Part shown: one piece after another, positions 1-6,115 of the stretch | Layout of the letters: every line of letters begins with the position of its first letter | Numbering within the stretch: the stretch's first letter is position 1 | Assembly (NCBI GenBank): GCA_011053245.1 | Contig: DRGS01000079.1 | Coordinates: 1 to 7,059 of the forward strand | Direction: 5' to 3' | From: Phycisphaerales bacterium | GTDB taxonomy: Bacteria; Planctomycetota; Phycisphaerae; Sedimentisphaerales; Anaerohalosphaeraceae | Length of the DNA stretch: 7,059 bases | The notes under the pieces: generated by a model | Database searches by the model: none | Told to the model about the DNA's origin: nothing | Seen by the model: only the letters and a program-made list of their open reading frames with translations | Position numbers and translations under genes: made by a program

Positions 1-40
1 ACAGAACCCCTTGATGCCGCTTTGGAAGTTTCAATGCCAT
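1..40 (-). CDS. 5' end of a divergent gene, cut by the window edge
   Basis: Only the first 13 codons are present, reading MALKLPKRHQGVL on the - strand from an ATG at 40-38. The start is supported by an AGGAG at 54-50 with nine bases between it and the ATG, and by a promoter-like pair upstream (73-101). The fragment is too short to recognise. It has a basic, non-hydrophobic N-terminus, so there is no obvious signal peptide. It diverges from the lptB operon. Confidence 0.6.
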   Translation of the reverse strand, partial: MALKLPKRHQGVL

Positions 41-72
41 AAATCGTATCTCCTAAAATATCAACTCATGGC

Positions 73-101
73 ATTATAAACTCAGACAGGACGAAACGCA
101 A
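73..101 (-). promoter_or_regulatory. Sigma-70-like promoter for the leftward gene
   Basis: On the - strand a TTGCGT (101-96) is followed after 17 bases by a perfect TATAAT (78-73). Transcription would start near 66, about 25 bases before the ATG at 40. Found by eye from consensus and spacing only. Confidence 0.5.
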
Positions 102-229
102 CATTTTTGACCGATATTTTTGATAAATAATTGCGTAACAGCCTCGCAGCTTGACCGTGCCACCCGTCGCTTCTTCTGTCTTTTTATGCAATAACCCCAG
201 AATCCGTGTGGAACTATTAAAAAGGCTGT

Positions 230-257
230 TTGCATTGGGGATTTGTTCGGATATAAT
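230..257 (+). promoter_or_regulatory. Sigma-70-like promoter of the lptB-def-fmt-rsmB operon
   Basis: A TTGCAT at 230-235 and a perfect TATAAT at 252-257 are 16 bases apart (17 if the -35 is read as TTTGCA at 229). The predicted start is near 264, giving a leader of about 40 bases before the lptB start. Between this promoter and the leftward one (102-229) I see no further gene, terminator or clear repeat. Confidence 0.55.
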
Positions 258-305
258 GCTGGCTGTGAAATATAGACAAGGATTTTCTTTTATAGGAGAA
301 AAGTT

Positions 306-1052
306 TTGGTTGATGTGACGCTTCTTGAAACTCGCAGGTTGGTGAAGAAATATTCCGGCAGGACGGTTGTTAATGAGGTTGATATCTCGGTCGCTCAGCG
401 AAGTGTTGTCGGGCTGCTTGGCCGCAATGGCGCCGGGAAGACGACGACGTTTCGGATGACGATAGGTATGATCGTTCCGGATGGCGGGTCCGTGATCTTT
501 GAGGGTACCGATGTCACGCGACTGCCGATGTTTAAGCGTGCGCGGCTGGGGATGGGTTATCTTTCGCAGGAGCCGAGCGTTTTTCAGCGATTGAGCGTGC
601 GGGATAATCTGCGTGCGATCCTTGAGACGATGTCTATCACTCGTAAGGAGCGCGACCTACGGACGAGTAACCTTATCGAGCGGTTCGGCCTTGAGGAAGT
701 GGCGAAGAGCCAGGCACGGTTCCTTTCCGGCGGTGAGAGGCGTAAGCTGGAGATTGCGCGGGCGATGGTGACGAATCCGTCGCTGGTTCTGCTGGATGAG
801 CCGTTTAGCGGAGTTGACCCTATTGCTGTGGAAGAATTGCAGGGTGAGATACGGCGGCTGGTGGCTTCGGGTGTTAGCGTTTTGATAACGGATCATAATG
901 TGGAGCGGACGCTGGAGGTGGCTGATAAGGCGTACATCATCGATCACGGTAAGGTTATCGCAGCGGGGCCTCCGCGTGATATCATAAAAAATGAGCTGGT
1001 CCGCAAGAGCTATCTTGGCCAGACATTTAAAGGCGATGAGTTCGACGATTGA
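306..1052 (+). CDS. lptB: LPS export ABC transporter ATP-binding protein LptB
   Basis: This is the cytoplasmic ATPase that, with LptF and LptG, would drive lipopolysaccharide extraction from the inner membrane toward the LptC-LptA bridge. Visible ABC motifs: Walker A GRNGAGKT (39-46), Q-loop Q88, signature LSGGE (140-144), Walker B LVLLDEP (160-166), D-loop SGVD (168-171) and switch H197 in LITDHNV. The runs LSGGERRKLEIARA, PFSGVDPIAVEE and ITDHNVERTL are typical of LptB rather than of amino-acid (LivF/LivG) ATPases. Length (248 aa) fits the family. The start is a TTG with AGGAG at 294-298, seven bases upstream; no better ATG precedes the conserved region. It leads the operon, and its stop overlaps the ribosome binding site of def. 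No lptA or lptC gene is adjacent in this window. Confidence 0.9.
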   Translation: MVDVTLLETRRLVKKYSGRTVVNEVDISVAQRSVVGLLGRNGAGKTTTFRMTIGMIVPDGGSVIFEGTDVTRLPMFKRARLGMGYLSQEPSVFQRLSVRDNLRAILETMSITRKERDLRTSNLIERFGLEEVAKSQARFLSGGERRKLEIARAMVTNPSLVLLDEPFSGVDPIAVEELQGEIRRLVASGVSVLITDHNVERTLEVADKAYIIDHGKVIAAGPPRDIIKNELVRKSYLGQTFKGDEFDD

Positions 1053-1063
1053 GGGCAATAGCG

Positions 1064-1573
1064 ATGGCAGATATTCGGATGACACGGTATCCGGCGGAGG
1101 TTCTGGGGCAGAAGGCCAGGGCGGTCGGTGAGGTTACCGATGAGATTCGCGAGCTTGGGGCGGCGATGATCGATATGATGATCGAGCAAAAAGGTGTGGG
1201 GCTGGCTGGGCCGCAGGTTGGGGTTGATCTTCGAATATTTGTGTTTTCGCATGATGCGACGCGGGAGAATGCAAAGGTTTATATCAATCCGGAGATCGAG
1301 ATCTCGGGCGGATTAGAGGCCTGTCATGAGGGTTGCCTTTCGCTGCCGGGGATCGAGGCGAAGATCAAGCGATATAAGAAGTGTACTATCACCGCGACTG
1401 GGCTGGATGGTAACCGGTTTATCGCAGAGGCTGAGGGGATAGAAATTCGCGGTTTTCAGCATGAGATCGATCATCTGGACGGGATGCTTATTAAGGACAG
1501 AATGGGCCAGGCTCAGCGGATCGGGGCACGGAAGATACTGCGCCAACTCCAGGAAGATCACGAAAACGAATAG
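1064..1573 (+). CDS. def: Peptide deformylase
   Basis: It removes the formyl group from the N-terminal methionine of nascent proteins at the ribosome. All three family motifs are present: GVGLAGPQ (44-51), EGCLSL (89-94) and HEIDH (133-137). The metal ligands are therefore C91, H133 and H137, and the catalytic glutamate is E134. At 169 aa it is a normal-length single-domain enzyme. I chose the ATG at 1064, not the in-frame TTG at 1049: GAGGG at 1051-1055 sits eight bases before 1064, and the resulting MADIRMTRYP is a typical PDF N-terminus. That ribosome binding site overlaps the lptB stop codon, so translation of the two is probably coupled. The pairing with fmt just downstream is the classic arrangement. 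Confidence 0.93.
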   Translation: MADIRMTRYPAEVLGQKARAVGEVTDEIRELGAAMIDMMIEQKGVGLAGPQVGVDLRIFVFSHDATRENAKVYINPEIEISGGLEACHEGCLSLPGIEAKIKRYKKCTITATGLDGNRFIAEAEGIEIRGFQHEIDHLDGMLIKDRMGQAQRIGARKILRQLQEDHENE

Positions 1574-1614
1574 CGGCCGGGGGTTGTTGACTGGGTTTTT
1601 AATTTGGTATTTCT

Positions 1615-2574
1615 ATGCGACTAATTTTTTTTGGTTCTGCGGAGTTTGGTGTTCCTTGTCTGTGTGCGATGCATGAGGATGGGGGAATCGATATTGCGCA
1701 TATTTTTACTCAGCCGTCGCGCAAAGCCGGACGCGGAAGGAAACTGGTTCCGACGCCGGTTGCGGTATGGGCAGATGAAAACGGGGTTCCGTATACCGAA
1801 GCGGAGAATATCAATTCGCCGGAGATGGTCGAAAAGGTTGCCGCGTGTAAAGCGGAGCTGCTGGTGGTGATCGCGTTCGGTCAGTACATATCGGGCAAGG
1901 TTATCGATCTTCACAAGTATCGGGCTATTAACGTGCACGGTTCGCTATTGCCAAAATATCGCGGGGCAGGGCCGATCTATTGGCCAATCATAAACGGTGA
2001 CGCCGAGACGGGGATCACGATCATTACCGTTGAAAAGAAGATGGATACCGGTGATATGTTAGGCAATGCGAAGATAGCTATCGAAGCCGATGACGATGCG
2101 CAGAGTGTGCACGATAAGTTGGCTGAGATATCGCCGCCGGTATTGATCGATTGCATAAGAAAGATCGCTGACGGCACGGCTGTGTATACGCCGCAGGATG
2201 AATCGCAAGCGACGGAAGCACCGAAGCTGCAAAAGTCGGATGGGTTTATCGATTGGGCCGATACCGCCGAGTCTATCAATAACCGGATAAGGGGGCTTTG
2301 GCCTTGGCCGGGTGTGCAAGTGGATTTTGTATCACAGGCTACGGGCAAATCGTGCCGGGTGACGATAGCGAAAGCGGAAATTGTAAGCTGCTCAAAGGAA
2401 GAGGCGGAATGCGGAACTATCGATGATGAAGAGAATATCGTTTGCGGGGATGGGTGTTTGAAGATCATGCGGATCAAACCGGCGGGGGGTAAGGTTATGG
2501 ACTTTAAGTCATTCGTAAACGGCAGAGCGGTTTGCGCGGGGGATGTGTTCAAATCTGTAGAGTCTGGCGGATAG
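1615..2574 (+). CDS. fmt: Methionyl-tRNA formyltransferase
   Basis: It formylates initiator Met-tRNA using 10-formyl-tetrahydrofolate, supplying the group that Def later removes. The N-terminal Rossmann-like domain opens with MRLIFFGSAEFGVP. The catalytic residues are N107 and H109 in INVHGSLLPKYRGAGPI (106-121) and the aspartate D144 of the MDTGDM segment. The tRNA-binding C-terminal domain (about 208-315) carries KSDGFIDW and NRIRGLWPWPG. Length, 319 aa, is usual. The ATG at 1615 is fixed by the conserved N-terminus, but the 41-base gap after def holds no recognisable Shine-Dalgarno close to it, which is unusual within this operon. rsmB follows after one base. Confidence 0.95.
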   Translation: MRLIFFGSAEFGVPCLCAMHEDGGIDIAHIFTQPSRKAGRGRKLVPTPVAVWADENGVPYTEAENINSPEMVEKVAACKAELLVVIAFGQYISGKVIDLHKYRAINVHGSLLPKYRGAGPIYWPIINGDAETGITIITVEKKMDTGDMLGNAKIAIEADDDAQSVHDKLAEISPPVLIDCIRKIADGTAVYTPQDESQATEAPKLQKSDGFIDWADTAESINNRIRGLWPWPGVQVDFVSQATGKSCRVTIAKAEIVSCSKEEAECGTIDDEENIVCGDGCLKIMRIKPAGGKVMDFKSFVNGRAVCAGDVFKSVESGG

Positions 2575-2575
2575 T

Positions 2576-3949
2576 ATGAGCGATCCCAAGCGACAGACAG
2601 CGAGGCAGGTGGCGTTTTGGGTGTTGAATAAGTTCGACGTCAATCGTCACGATGCGGGCGAACTTTTGCATAAGAGGATATCGCTTACCGATCAGAGGGG
2701 GCAGGCAACGGATCTTGTTTACGGGGCGATACGAAACATGCCGGCGATCGATATGGTGATAGAGCAGGCGGGGTCAACGCCCATCAAGCGGATATCGAAA
2801 AAGCTGTTGGCTATCTTGCGGATCGGGGCATACGAATTGATATACGCGCCTCAGACGGCGGAGTACGCAATTGTCAACGAAGCGGTCGATCTGACGCATT
2901 CTGTCACTGGCAAAAAACCGGCGGGGTTTGTTAACGCGGTCCTGCGTAATCTTACGCGTGCTATCGTATGCAGAGATGCAAGTCTGGAAGGTGGGGATTT
3001 GCGAAAGACGCTGCCGCAATCAGAAACGAATGGGTGGGCGTTCAAGGACGATGTGTTACCTGACCCTGAAGCTGACCCATCGGATTATTTGAGTAAGGGT
3101 TTTTCGATCCCGGATTGGCTTGTGCGAGGGTGGATCAGTGAGTTTGATCTTGAAGTGGCCAGGGGGATATGTTTTGCGAGTAACCGCAGGCCGGGTATTT
3201 TTTTAGCGGCGAATACTCTTAAGGTATCGGCGGAGGGGCTTCTGGAAAAACTTCGGGCAGAGGGTATAGAGTGCGCAGGGCCGGGCGAAAGCGGGCTGCT
3301 CAAGCTTAAGAGTCATGTGCCGGTTTCTGAGATCGCCGGTTTCAGTGAGGGGCTGTTTACTGTCCAGGATCCGGCGCAGGTCTTGCCGGTGAGGATGCTT
3401 TTGCCAAAGCCGGGACAGAGGGTGCTGGATATGTGTGCGGCACCGGGCGGCAAAACCGTTCAGATGGCGCAGATGATGGAAGATCGCGGCAGTATGATCG
3501 CAAGCGATATCGACGTAGAGCGACTTGTCAAGGTCGATGACAATTGCAAGCGGTTGGGGATAACGATAGTGAAGACGGTAATAGTTGACGAGGCCAGCGG
3601 TGATTTCGATGCGGTTTTGGTCGATGCTCCGTGTTCAAATACCGGGGTAATGGCCAGACGCTGCGAGGTGCGGCTGAGGATAAACGAAAATGCCGTTAAG
3701 GAGCTTGCGAAAACGCAATTGCAATTGCTAACTAAGGCAGGCGAGATGGTCAAAGCCGGCGGACGAATATGTTACAGCACATGCAGCATTATGAAAGATG
3801 AAAATTCGGGCGTTGTTGAGAGCTTCCTTGCTGAAAACAAATCGTTTGTTCTTGAGTCAGAGAAGCTGACGCTGCCTTCGCTATCAAAGACCGACGACAC
3901 CACCTTTGACCACGATGGTGGTTACGCGGCGATAATCCTAAAAAGATAG
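2576..3949 (+). CDS. rsmB: 16S rRNA (cytosine-967-C5)-methyltransferase RsmB
   Basis: This SAM-dependent enzyme methylates C967 (E. coli numbering) of 16S rRNA. The N-terminal NusB-like RNA-binding domain covers about residues 5-128. After a longer, poorly conserved linker comes the Rossmann methyltransferase domain from about 255. It has the SAM-binding motif I VLDMCAAPGGKT (283-294), an acidic ribose-binding D311, motif IV DAPCSNTG (350-357; C353) and motif VI STCS (401-404; C403, the expected nucleophile). At 457 aa it is somewhat longer than the 429-aa E. coli protein, mainly because of the linker (about 131-175). The motif after IV reads RRCEVRLR, lacking the proline common in homologues (RHPD-like). 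Its ATG is one base after the fmt stop, with an imperfect GGCGGA just ahead, so coupled translation is likely. def-fmt-rsmB is a widespread gene order. Confidence 0.93.
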   Translation: MSDPKRQTARQVAFWVLNKFDVNRHDAGELLHKRISLTDQRGQATDLVYGAIRNMPAIDMVIEQAGSTPIKRISKKLLAILRIGAYELIYAPQTAEYAIVNEAVDLTHSVTGKKPAGFVNAVLRNLTRAIVCRDASLEGGDLRKTLPQSETNGWAFKDDVLPDPEADPSDYLSKGFSIPDWLVRGWISEFDLEVARGICFASNRRPGIFLAANTLKVSAEGLLEKLRAEGIECAGPGESGLLKLKSHVPVSEIAGFSEGLFTVQDPAQVLPVRMLLPKPGQRVLDMCAAPGGKTVQMAQMMEDRGSMIASDIDVERLVKVDDNCKRLGITIVKTVIVDEASGDFDAVLVDAPCSNTGVMARRCEVRLRINENAVKELAKTQLQLLTKAGEMVKAGGRICYSTCSIMKDENSGVVESFLAENKSFVLESEKLTLPSLSKTDDTTFDHDGGYAAIILKR

Positions 3950-3989
3950 CTGAGGCATTAGAACTATAATTGAAACCGAAGGGAAAGAA

Positions 3990-4130
3990 ATGAGTGAAGA
4001 GACAAAAGAACGTAAAAGACAAGTAGATCCAGGACTTGTTGTGTTATTGACTATTGTTTTGGTTCTTTATGTTTTCTTAGAAGTTAATATGATAGGCCGC
4101 CGCGACCGCCAATTAACAAATGTGGCGTGA
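3990..4130 (+). CDS. Small single-span membrane protein, 46 aa, unknown function
   Basis: I do not recognise this gene. It begins 40 bases after rsmB with a purine-rich GAAGGGAAAG leader and encodes 46 residues. The N-terminus is charged (MSEETKERKRQVD). One hydrophobic helix follows at about residues 15-32 (GLVVLLTIVLVLYVFLEV), then a basic tail (MIGRRDRQLTNVA). Basic residues flank both sides, so topology is ambiguous. The stop codon overlaps an AGGTGAAGG ribosome binding site for the next gene, which suggests the two are translated together. The charged-hydrophobic-charged layout and the good spacing argue for a real gene; there is no homology evidence. Its codons are more AT-rich than those of the rsmB operon. 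Confidence 0.55.
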   Translation: MSEETKERKRQVDPGLVVLLTIVLVLYVFLEVNMIGRRDRQLTNVA

Positions 4131-4145
4131 GGTGAAGGTAAGACA

Positions 4146-4418
4146 ATGATGTGTGTTGTTGCGATGGTGATCAGGGAGTATGCCGCGGAAGTAGATGTTG
4201 ATGGAGAATTGCCCGTGGATGATGATTTTGAGGTACTTGGATTTGAAGAAGGGGAATTAGATGGAGCGTTTTTTAACCAAAGTACGGATAAGATGTTTTC
4301 ATATAGTGTTTCCAGCCTGAATCCACTGGAATTTATCGTGACGGGAGTTAATGATGATTTAGAGCCGAGAATGATGACGCTTGACCAAGATGGAACTTGG
4401 ACTGAAATAAATGAATGA
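4146..4418 (+). CDS. Acidic 90-aa hypothetical protein
   Basis: I do not recognise this gene. It would encode a soluble, strongly acidic protein: D and E cluster at 15-40 (VDVDGELPVDDDFEVLGFEEGELDG, described rather than assigned) and again near the C-terminus. There is no signal peptide, membrane helix, cysteine pair or known motif. The pattern of short hydrophobic-alternating stretches (MFSYSV, LEFIVTGV) would suit a small beta-rich fold, but this is a guess. AAGG at 4135-4138 lies seven bases before the ATG at 4146; the ATGs at 4149 and 4164 are alternatives. It follows the 46-aa membrane protein after 15 bases, so the two are probably one transcript. The IS remnant and broken frame begin shortly downstream. 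Confidence 0.6.
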   Translation: MMCVVAMVIREYAAEVDVDGELPVDDDFEVLGFEEGELDGAFFNQSTDKMFSYSVSSLNPLEFIVTGVNDDLEPRMMTLDQDGTWTEINE

Positions 4419-4449
4419 CAACTATTTTTAATGAAAGCGAGGTGATTGT

Positions 4450-4512
4450 ATGAAAGTATTGCAGCATATGTCGGGCATATTTGCTCTTCCAGTTGTAGAA
4501 TGTGCCATTTGA
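4450..4512 (+). pseudogene. Broken 5' end of a third small-cassette gene
   Basis: An ATG at 4450 has a strong GAGGTGAT ribosome binding site at 4439-4446, much like those of the genes before it and at 7015. The frame reads MKVLQHM and then runs into the IS3 remnant at about 4470-4476, ending at a TGA (4510-4512) after 20 codons. I read it as the start of a gene whose body was lost when the IS inserted and later decayed. It could also be a chance start; nothing of the original product can be named. Confidence 0.35.
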
Positions 4513-4611
4513 TACGCCGTATTTACGGCTGATCTCGGCGACAGTCATGCCTGCCTCGGCTTCTTTGAGAATGGCCAGTATCTTCGTTTCGTTAAATTTC
4601 GACTTCTTCAT
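4474..4611 (-). pseudogene. Truncated IS3-family transposase OrfA
   Basis: The N-terminus MKKSKFNETKILAILKEAEA followed by GMTVAEISRKYGVSNGTFYNWKSKY is the helix-turn-helix start of IS3-family OrfA (the transposase_8/HTH type). In intact copies this continues into KYGGM/KYAGM, a leucine-zipper region, and OrfB with the DDE catalytic core. Here the similarity stops at about residue 46 (4474). The open frame continues to 4348 only as meaningless sequence antisense to the 90-aa gene. An AAGGA at 4623-4619, seven bases upstream, supports the ATG at 4611. No OrfB is present, so the element cannot move by itself. Confidence 0.8.
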
Positions 4612-4638
4612 AAAGAGTTCCTTTCGTAATAAAATACA

Positions 4639-4667
4639 ATATTACACCAGAACTCTCCAGTTTACAA
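4639..4667 (-). promoter_or_regulatory. Promoter of the IS3 remnant
   Basis: On the - strand TTGTAA (4667-4662) and TAATAT (4644-4639) are separated by 17 bases, placing a start near 4632, about 20 bases before the orfA ATG. If still active, it would send antisense RNA into the 90-aa gene to its left. Confidence 0.35.
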
Positions 4668-4773
4668 TGTTCAATTATAGGGGGTACCTACTGTAGAGCA
4701 ACTGCCGATTGGTGAATGGCTGTGATATGGGCAATCATTTGAGAAAAGAGTCGCTAAATCGTATAACAGAATA

Positions 4774-5982
4774 TTATACCAGCCAGCCCAGGAGTCTTTG
4801 GCGTGTGGCTATGCTTACGCCTGTGATCAGGGCATTTTCTCCGGCGCGGGCAGGTATTATTTGAATCTTTCGTAGGGAATATTCGTAAACATTTGTTTGC
4901 ATCGTGTCGCGGATACGTTCGGCAAAATATTCGTGAAAGTGCAGGCTGACATATCCTGCAAGAACGATCACTTCCGGATCATAACAGTTAATTAGCATGC
5001 AGGTTGCTCGTGCGAAATATCCGGCTACATAATCCCGCAGGGCAAGGGCGTAGCTGTCGCCATCGTCAGCAGATTTGGACCATTGCTTTAAAAACTCTTC
5101 GGGTATATCCGAACTGTCGGTCACGGGAAAGCAAGATGAAGGTATCTTGCCGGATTCATTGCGTATCTTATTAGTTAGAGCAGGGCCGGAGATCAATGCT
5201 TCCAGGCATCCTTTTTGGCCGCAGCCGCAAAGGGGGCCGTCAGGTTCTACGACTATGTGTCCGATCTCTCCGTATCTGCCGGTAGCACCGGAGATGAGAT
5301 TGCCGTCCATGTAAACGGTTGAGCCTACGCCGTCGGCGAGATTTAGATAGAGTATGTTTTTCGATGCCAGATCGGCGCTGATCGCAAATTCCGAAAGCAG
5401 CCGTACGCGGTTGCTGTATACCGAGACTGGAAAATCGAAAAACGGCTGAAGATGCTTTTTAAGGTGGACATTTTTCCACCCTAAGGGGCTGGACAGCGAG
5501 ACGCACCCATCCGGCGAAACCGATCCGCTAAGGGTGATGCCTACACCAATCACTTTTGTGTGTTCGATCTTGTTTCGATTGAGCAGGCCTGGCACATTAA
5601 CACTGAGCTGATCGAGAACATTTTCCAGTGAGTGATCAGATCCCAGCGAGATGCGTATCTTATCTTTCATTTGGCTTTTGAAGTTAAATAGTCCTATGAA
5701 AAGATGGCTGGGGTTGATCTCAACGCCTACGGTGTATCGACAGTCCGGATTAAGCTCAAGTACGACCGGTTTTGGGCCGCGGGTTGCACTTTGGCCGGGC
5801 GTTTCTGTGATGAATCCTTTGTCGCGAAGTCTTGTCACGATCGTGCTGGCTGTGGAACTGCCGATCTCTGCAAGGTTGCAAAGCTGGGCTTGGGAGAGCT
5901 TTTCATGCTCAAACAGCATAGAGAGAATGAGGTTTTCGTTTCTCTGGCCGGCGTTTTTTGAGTCAATAGGGCTATTTTTCAT
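4774..5982 (-). CDS. ROK-family transcriptional repressor (XylR/NagC type)
   Basis: A cytoplasmic sugar-responsive DNA-binding regulator. A winged helix-turn-helix covers about residues 15-78 (LSQAQLCNLAEIGSSTAST, then wing RGPKPVVLEL). The ROK domain follows, with GVGITLSGSV (146-155) and the ROK zinc signature from G238: GEIGH with H242, then C252, C254 and C259. Two kinase features are missing. The DxGxT phosphate loop is replaced by GVEINPSHLFIG (86-97), and the END(A/V)N-type catalytic aspartate appears as arginine in SNRVR (190-194). It should therefore bind a sugar ligand without phosphorylating it. Length, 402 aa, is typical of ROK repressors. The ATG at 5982 has only a weak GAG upstream; it precedes the wHTH at a normal distance. 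It is transcribed away from the SDR gene, suggesting control of that operon and of itself. Confidence 0.88.
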   Translation of the reverse strand: MKNSPIDSKNAGQRNENLILSMLFEHEKLSQAQLCNLAEIGSSTASTIVTRLRDKGFITETPGQSATRGPKPVVLELNPDCRYTVGVEINPSHLFIGLFNFKSQMKDKIRISLGSDHSLENVLDQLSVNVPGLLNRNKIEHTKVIGVGITLSGSVSPDGCVSLSSPLGWKNVHLKKHLQPFFDFPVSVYSNRVRLLSEFAISADLASKNILYLNLADGVGSTVYMDGNLISGATGRYGEIGHIVVEPDGPLCGCGQKGCLEALISGPALTNKIRNESGKIPSSCFPVTDSSDIPEEFLKQWSKSADDGDSYALALRDYVAGYFARATCMLINCYDPEVIVLAGYVSLHFHEYFAERIRDTMQTNVYEYSLRKIQIIPARAGENALITGVSIATRQRLLGWLV

Positions 5983-6001
5983 AATAATCTCATGTTATGT
6001 G
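5981..6001. repeat. 21-bp direct repeat, copy 1 (putative ROK operator)
   Basis: The sequence ATAATAATCTCATGT followed by TATGTG recurs at 6141-6161 with 19 of 21 bases identical, the first 15 exactly. Copy 1 directly abuts the ROK start codon (5982-5980), so a bound protein there would block the gene's own leader. No strong dyad symmetry is visible. Confidence 0.5.
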
Positions 6002-6049
6002 GCTTATTTCTGTGTTTGACGGAGATCATAAAATTTCAAATCCTTCTAA

Positions 6050-6078
6050 ATTATATAGTAAAAACCACCATAAGGCAA
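6050..6078 (-). promoter_or_regulatory. Promoter of the ROK repressor gene
   Basis: On the - strand TTGCCT (6078-6073) and a perfect TATAAT (6055-6050) are 17 bases apart. The start near 6043 would give a leader of about 60 bases that contains repeat copy 1 at its end. Confidence 0.5.
6060..6073. repeat. Short repeat AAAAACCA-NNN-TAA, copy 1
   Basis: AAAAACCACCATAA matches AAAAACCAATGTAA at 6120-6133 in 11 of 14 positions, exactly 60 bases apart. Each copy falls in the spacer of one of the two divergent promoters. It may be a second regulator site, or chance in AT-rich DNA. Confidence 0.25.
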
Positions 6079-6115
6079 TAATTATTATGTTTTTTTGAAA
6101 ATCACCAAAATAACC

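Larger units (their letters stand above)
4474..4695 (-). mobile_element. Left-end remnant of an IS3-family insertion sequence
   Basis: The remnant comprises the start of orfA, its ribosome binding site and its promoter region. The outer end probably lies within 4665-4695, where the - strand reads GGTACCCCCTATAATTGAAC, similar in character to the CCCC-containing terminal repeats of IS3 elements such as IS2. The opposite end is missing, so neither the exact terminal repeat nor a target duplication can be confirmed. The 4696-4773 stretch up to the ROK gene holds nothing I can identify. Confidence 0.55.

Noticed and set aside
195..240. CCCCA ... TGGGG arms upstream of lptB as a regulatory hairpin
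   Set aside because: Only five pairs with a loop of about 36 bases, overlapping the promoter; not convincing as a structure.
1049..1063. A TTG start for def five codons upstream of the ATG at 1064
   Set aside because: It would overlap the lptB stop with no ribosome binding site at a suitable distance, whereas GAGGG at 1051-1055 serves the ATG at 1064 and gives a normal PDF N-terminus.
1977..2552. A 191-codon open frame on the - strand inside fmt
   Set aside because: It is antisense to a conserved gene, low in complexity (S/A/P-rich) and has no recognisable motif; a shadow frame.
4348..4473. The C-terminal half of the 87-aa frame that starts with transposase OrfA
   Set aside because: It has no OrfA similarity and lies antisense to the 90-aa gene; it is only read-through past the truncation.
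4691..4773. Open + strand frame running from the IS end toward the ROK gene
   Set aside because: Broken by an early TGA, no ribosome binding site, and it then lies antisense to the ROK gene.
4761..4779. Inverted repeat GTATAA / TTATAC around the ROK stop codon as a terminator
   Set aside because: The stem is six AT-rich pairs and no clear T-run follows on the - strand, so it is too weak to call.
5651..6019. A 122-codon + strand frame antisense to the ROK gene
   Set aside because: It lies opposite the conserved wHTH and ROK domains and shows no family features.
6077..6086. Perfect 10-base palindrome AATAATTATT between the divergent promoters
   Set aside because: AT-only palindromes are expected by chance in this AT-rich stretch, and it does not match the 21-bp repeat well enough to be a third copy.
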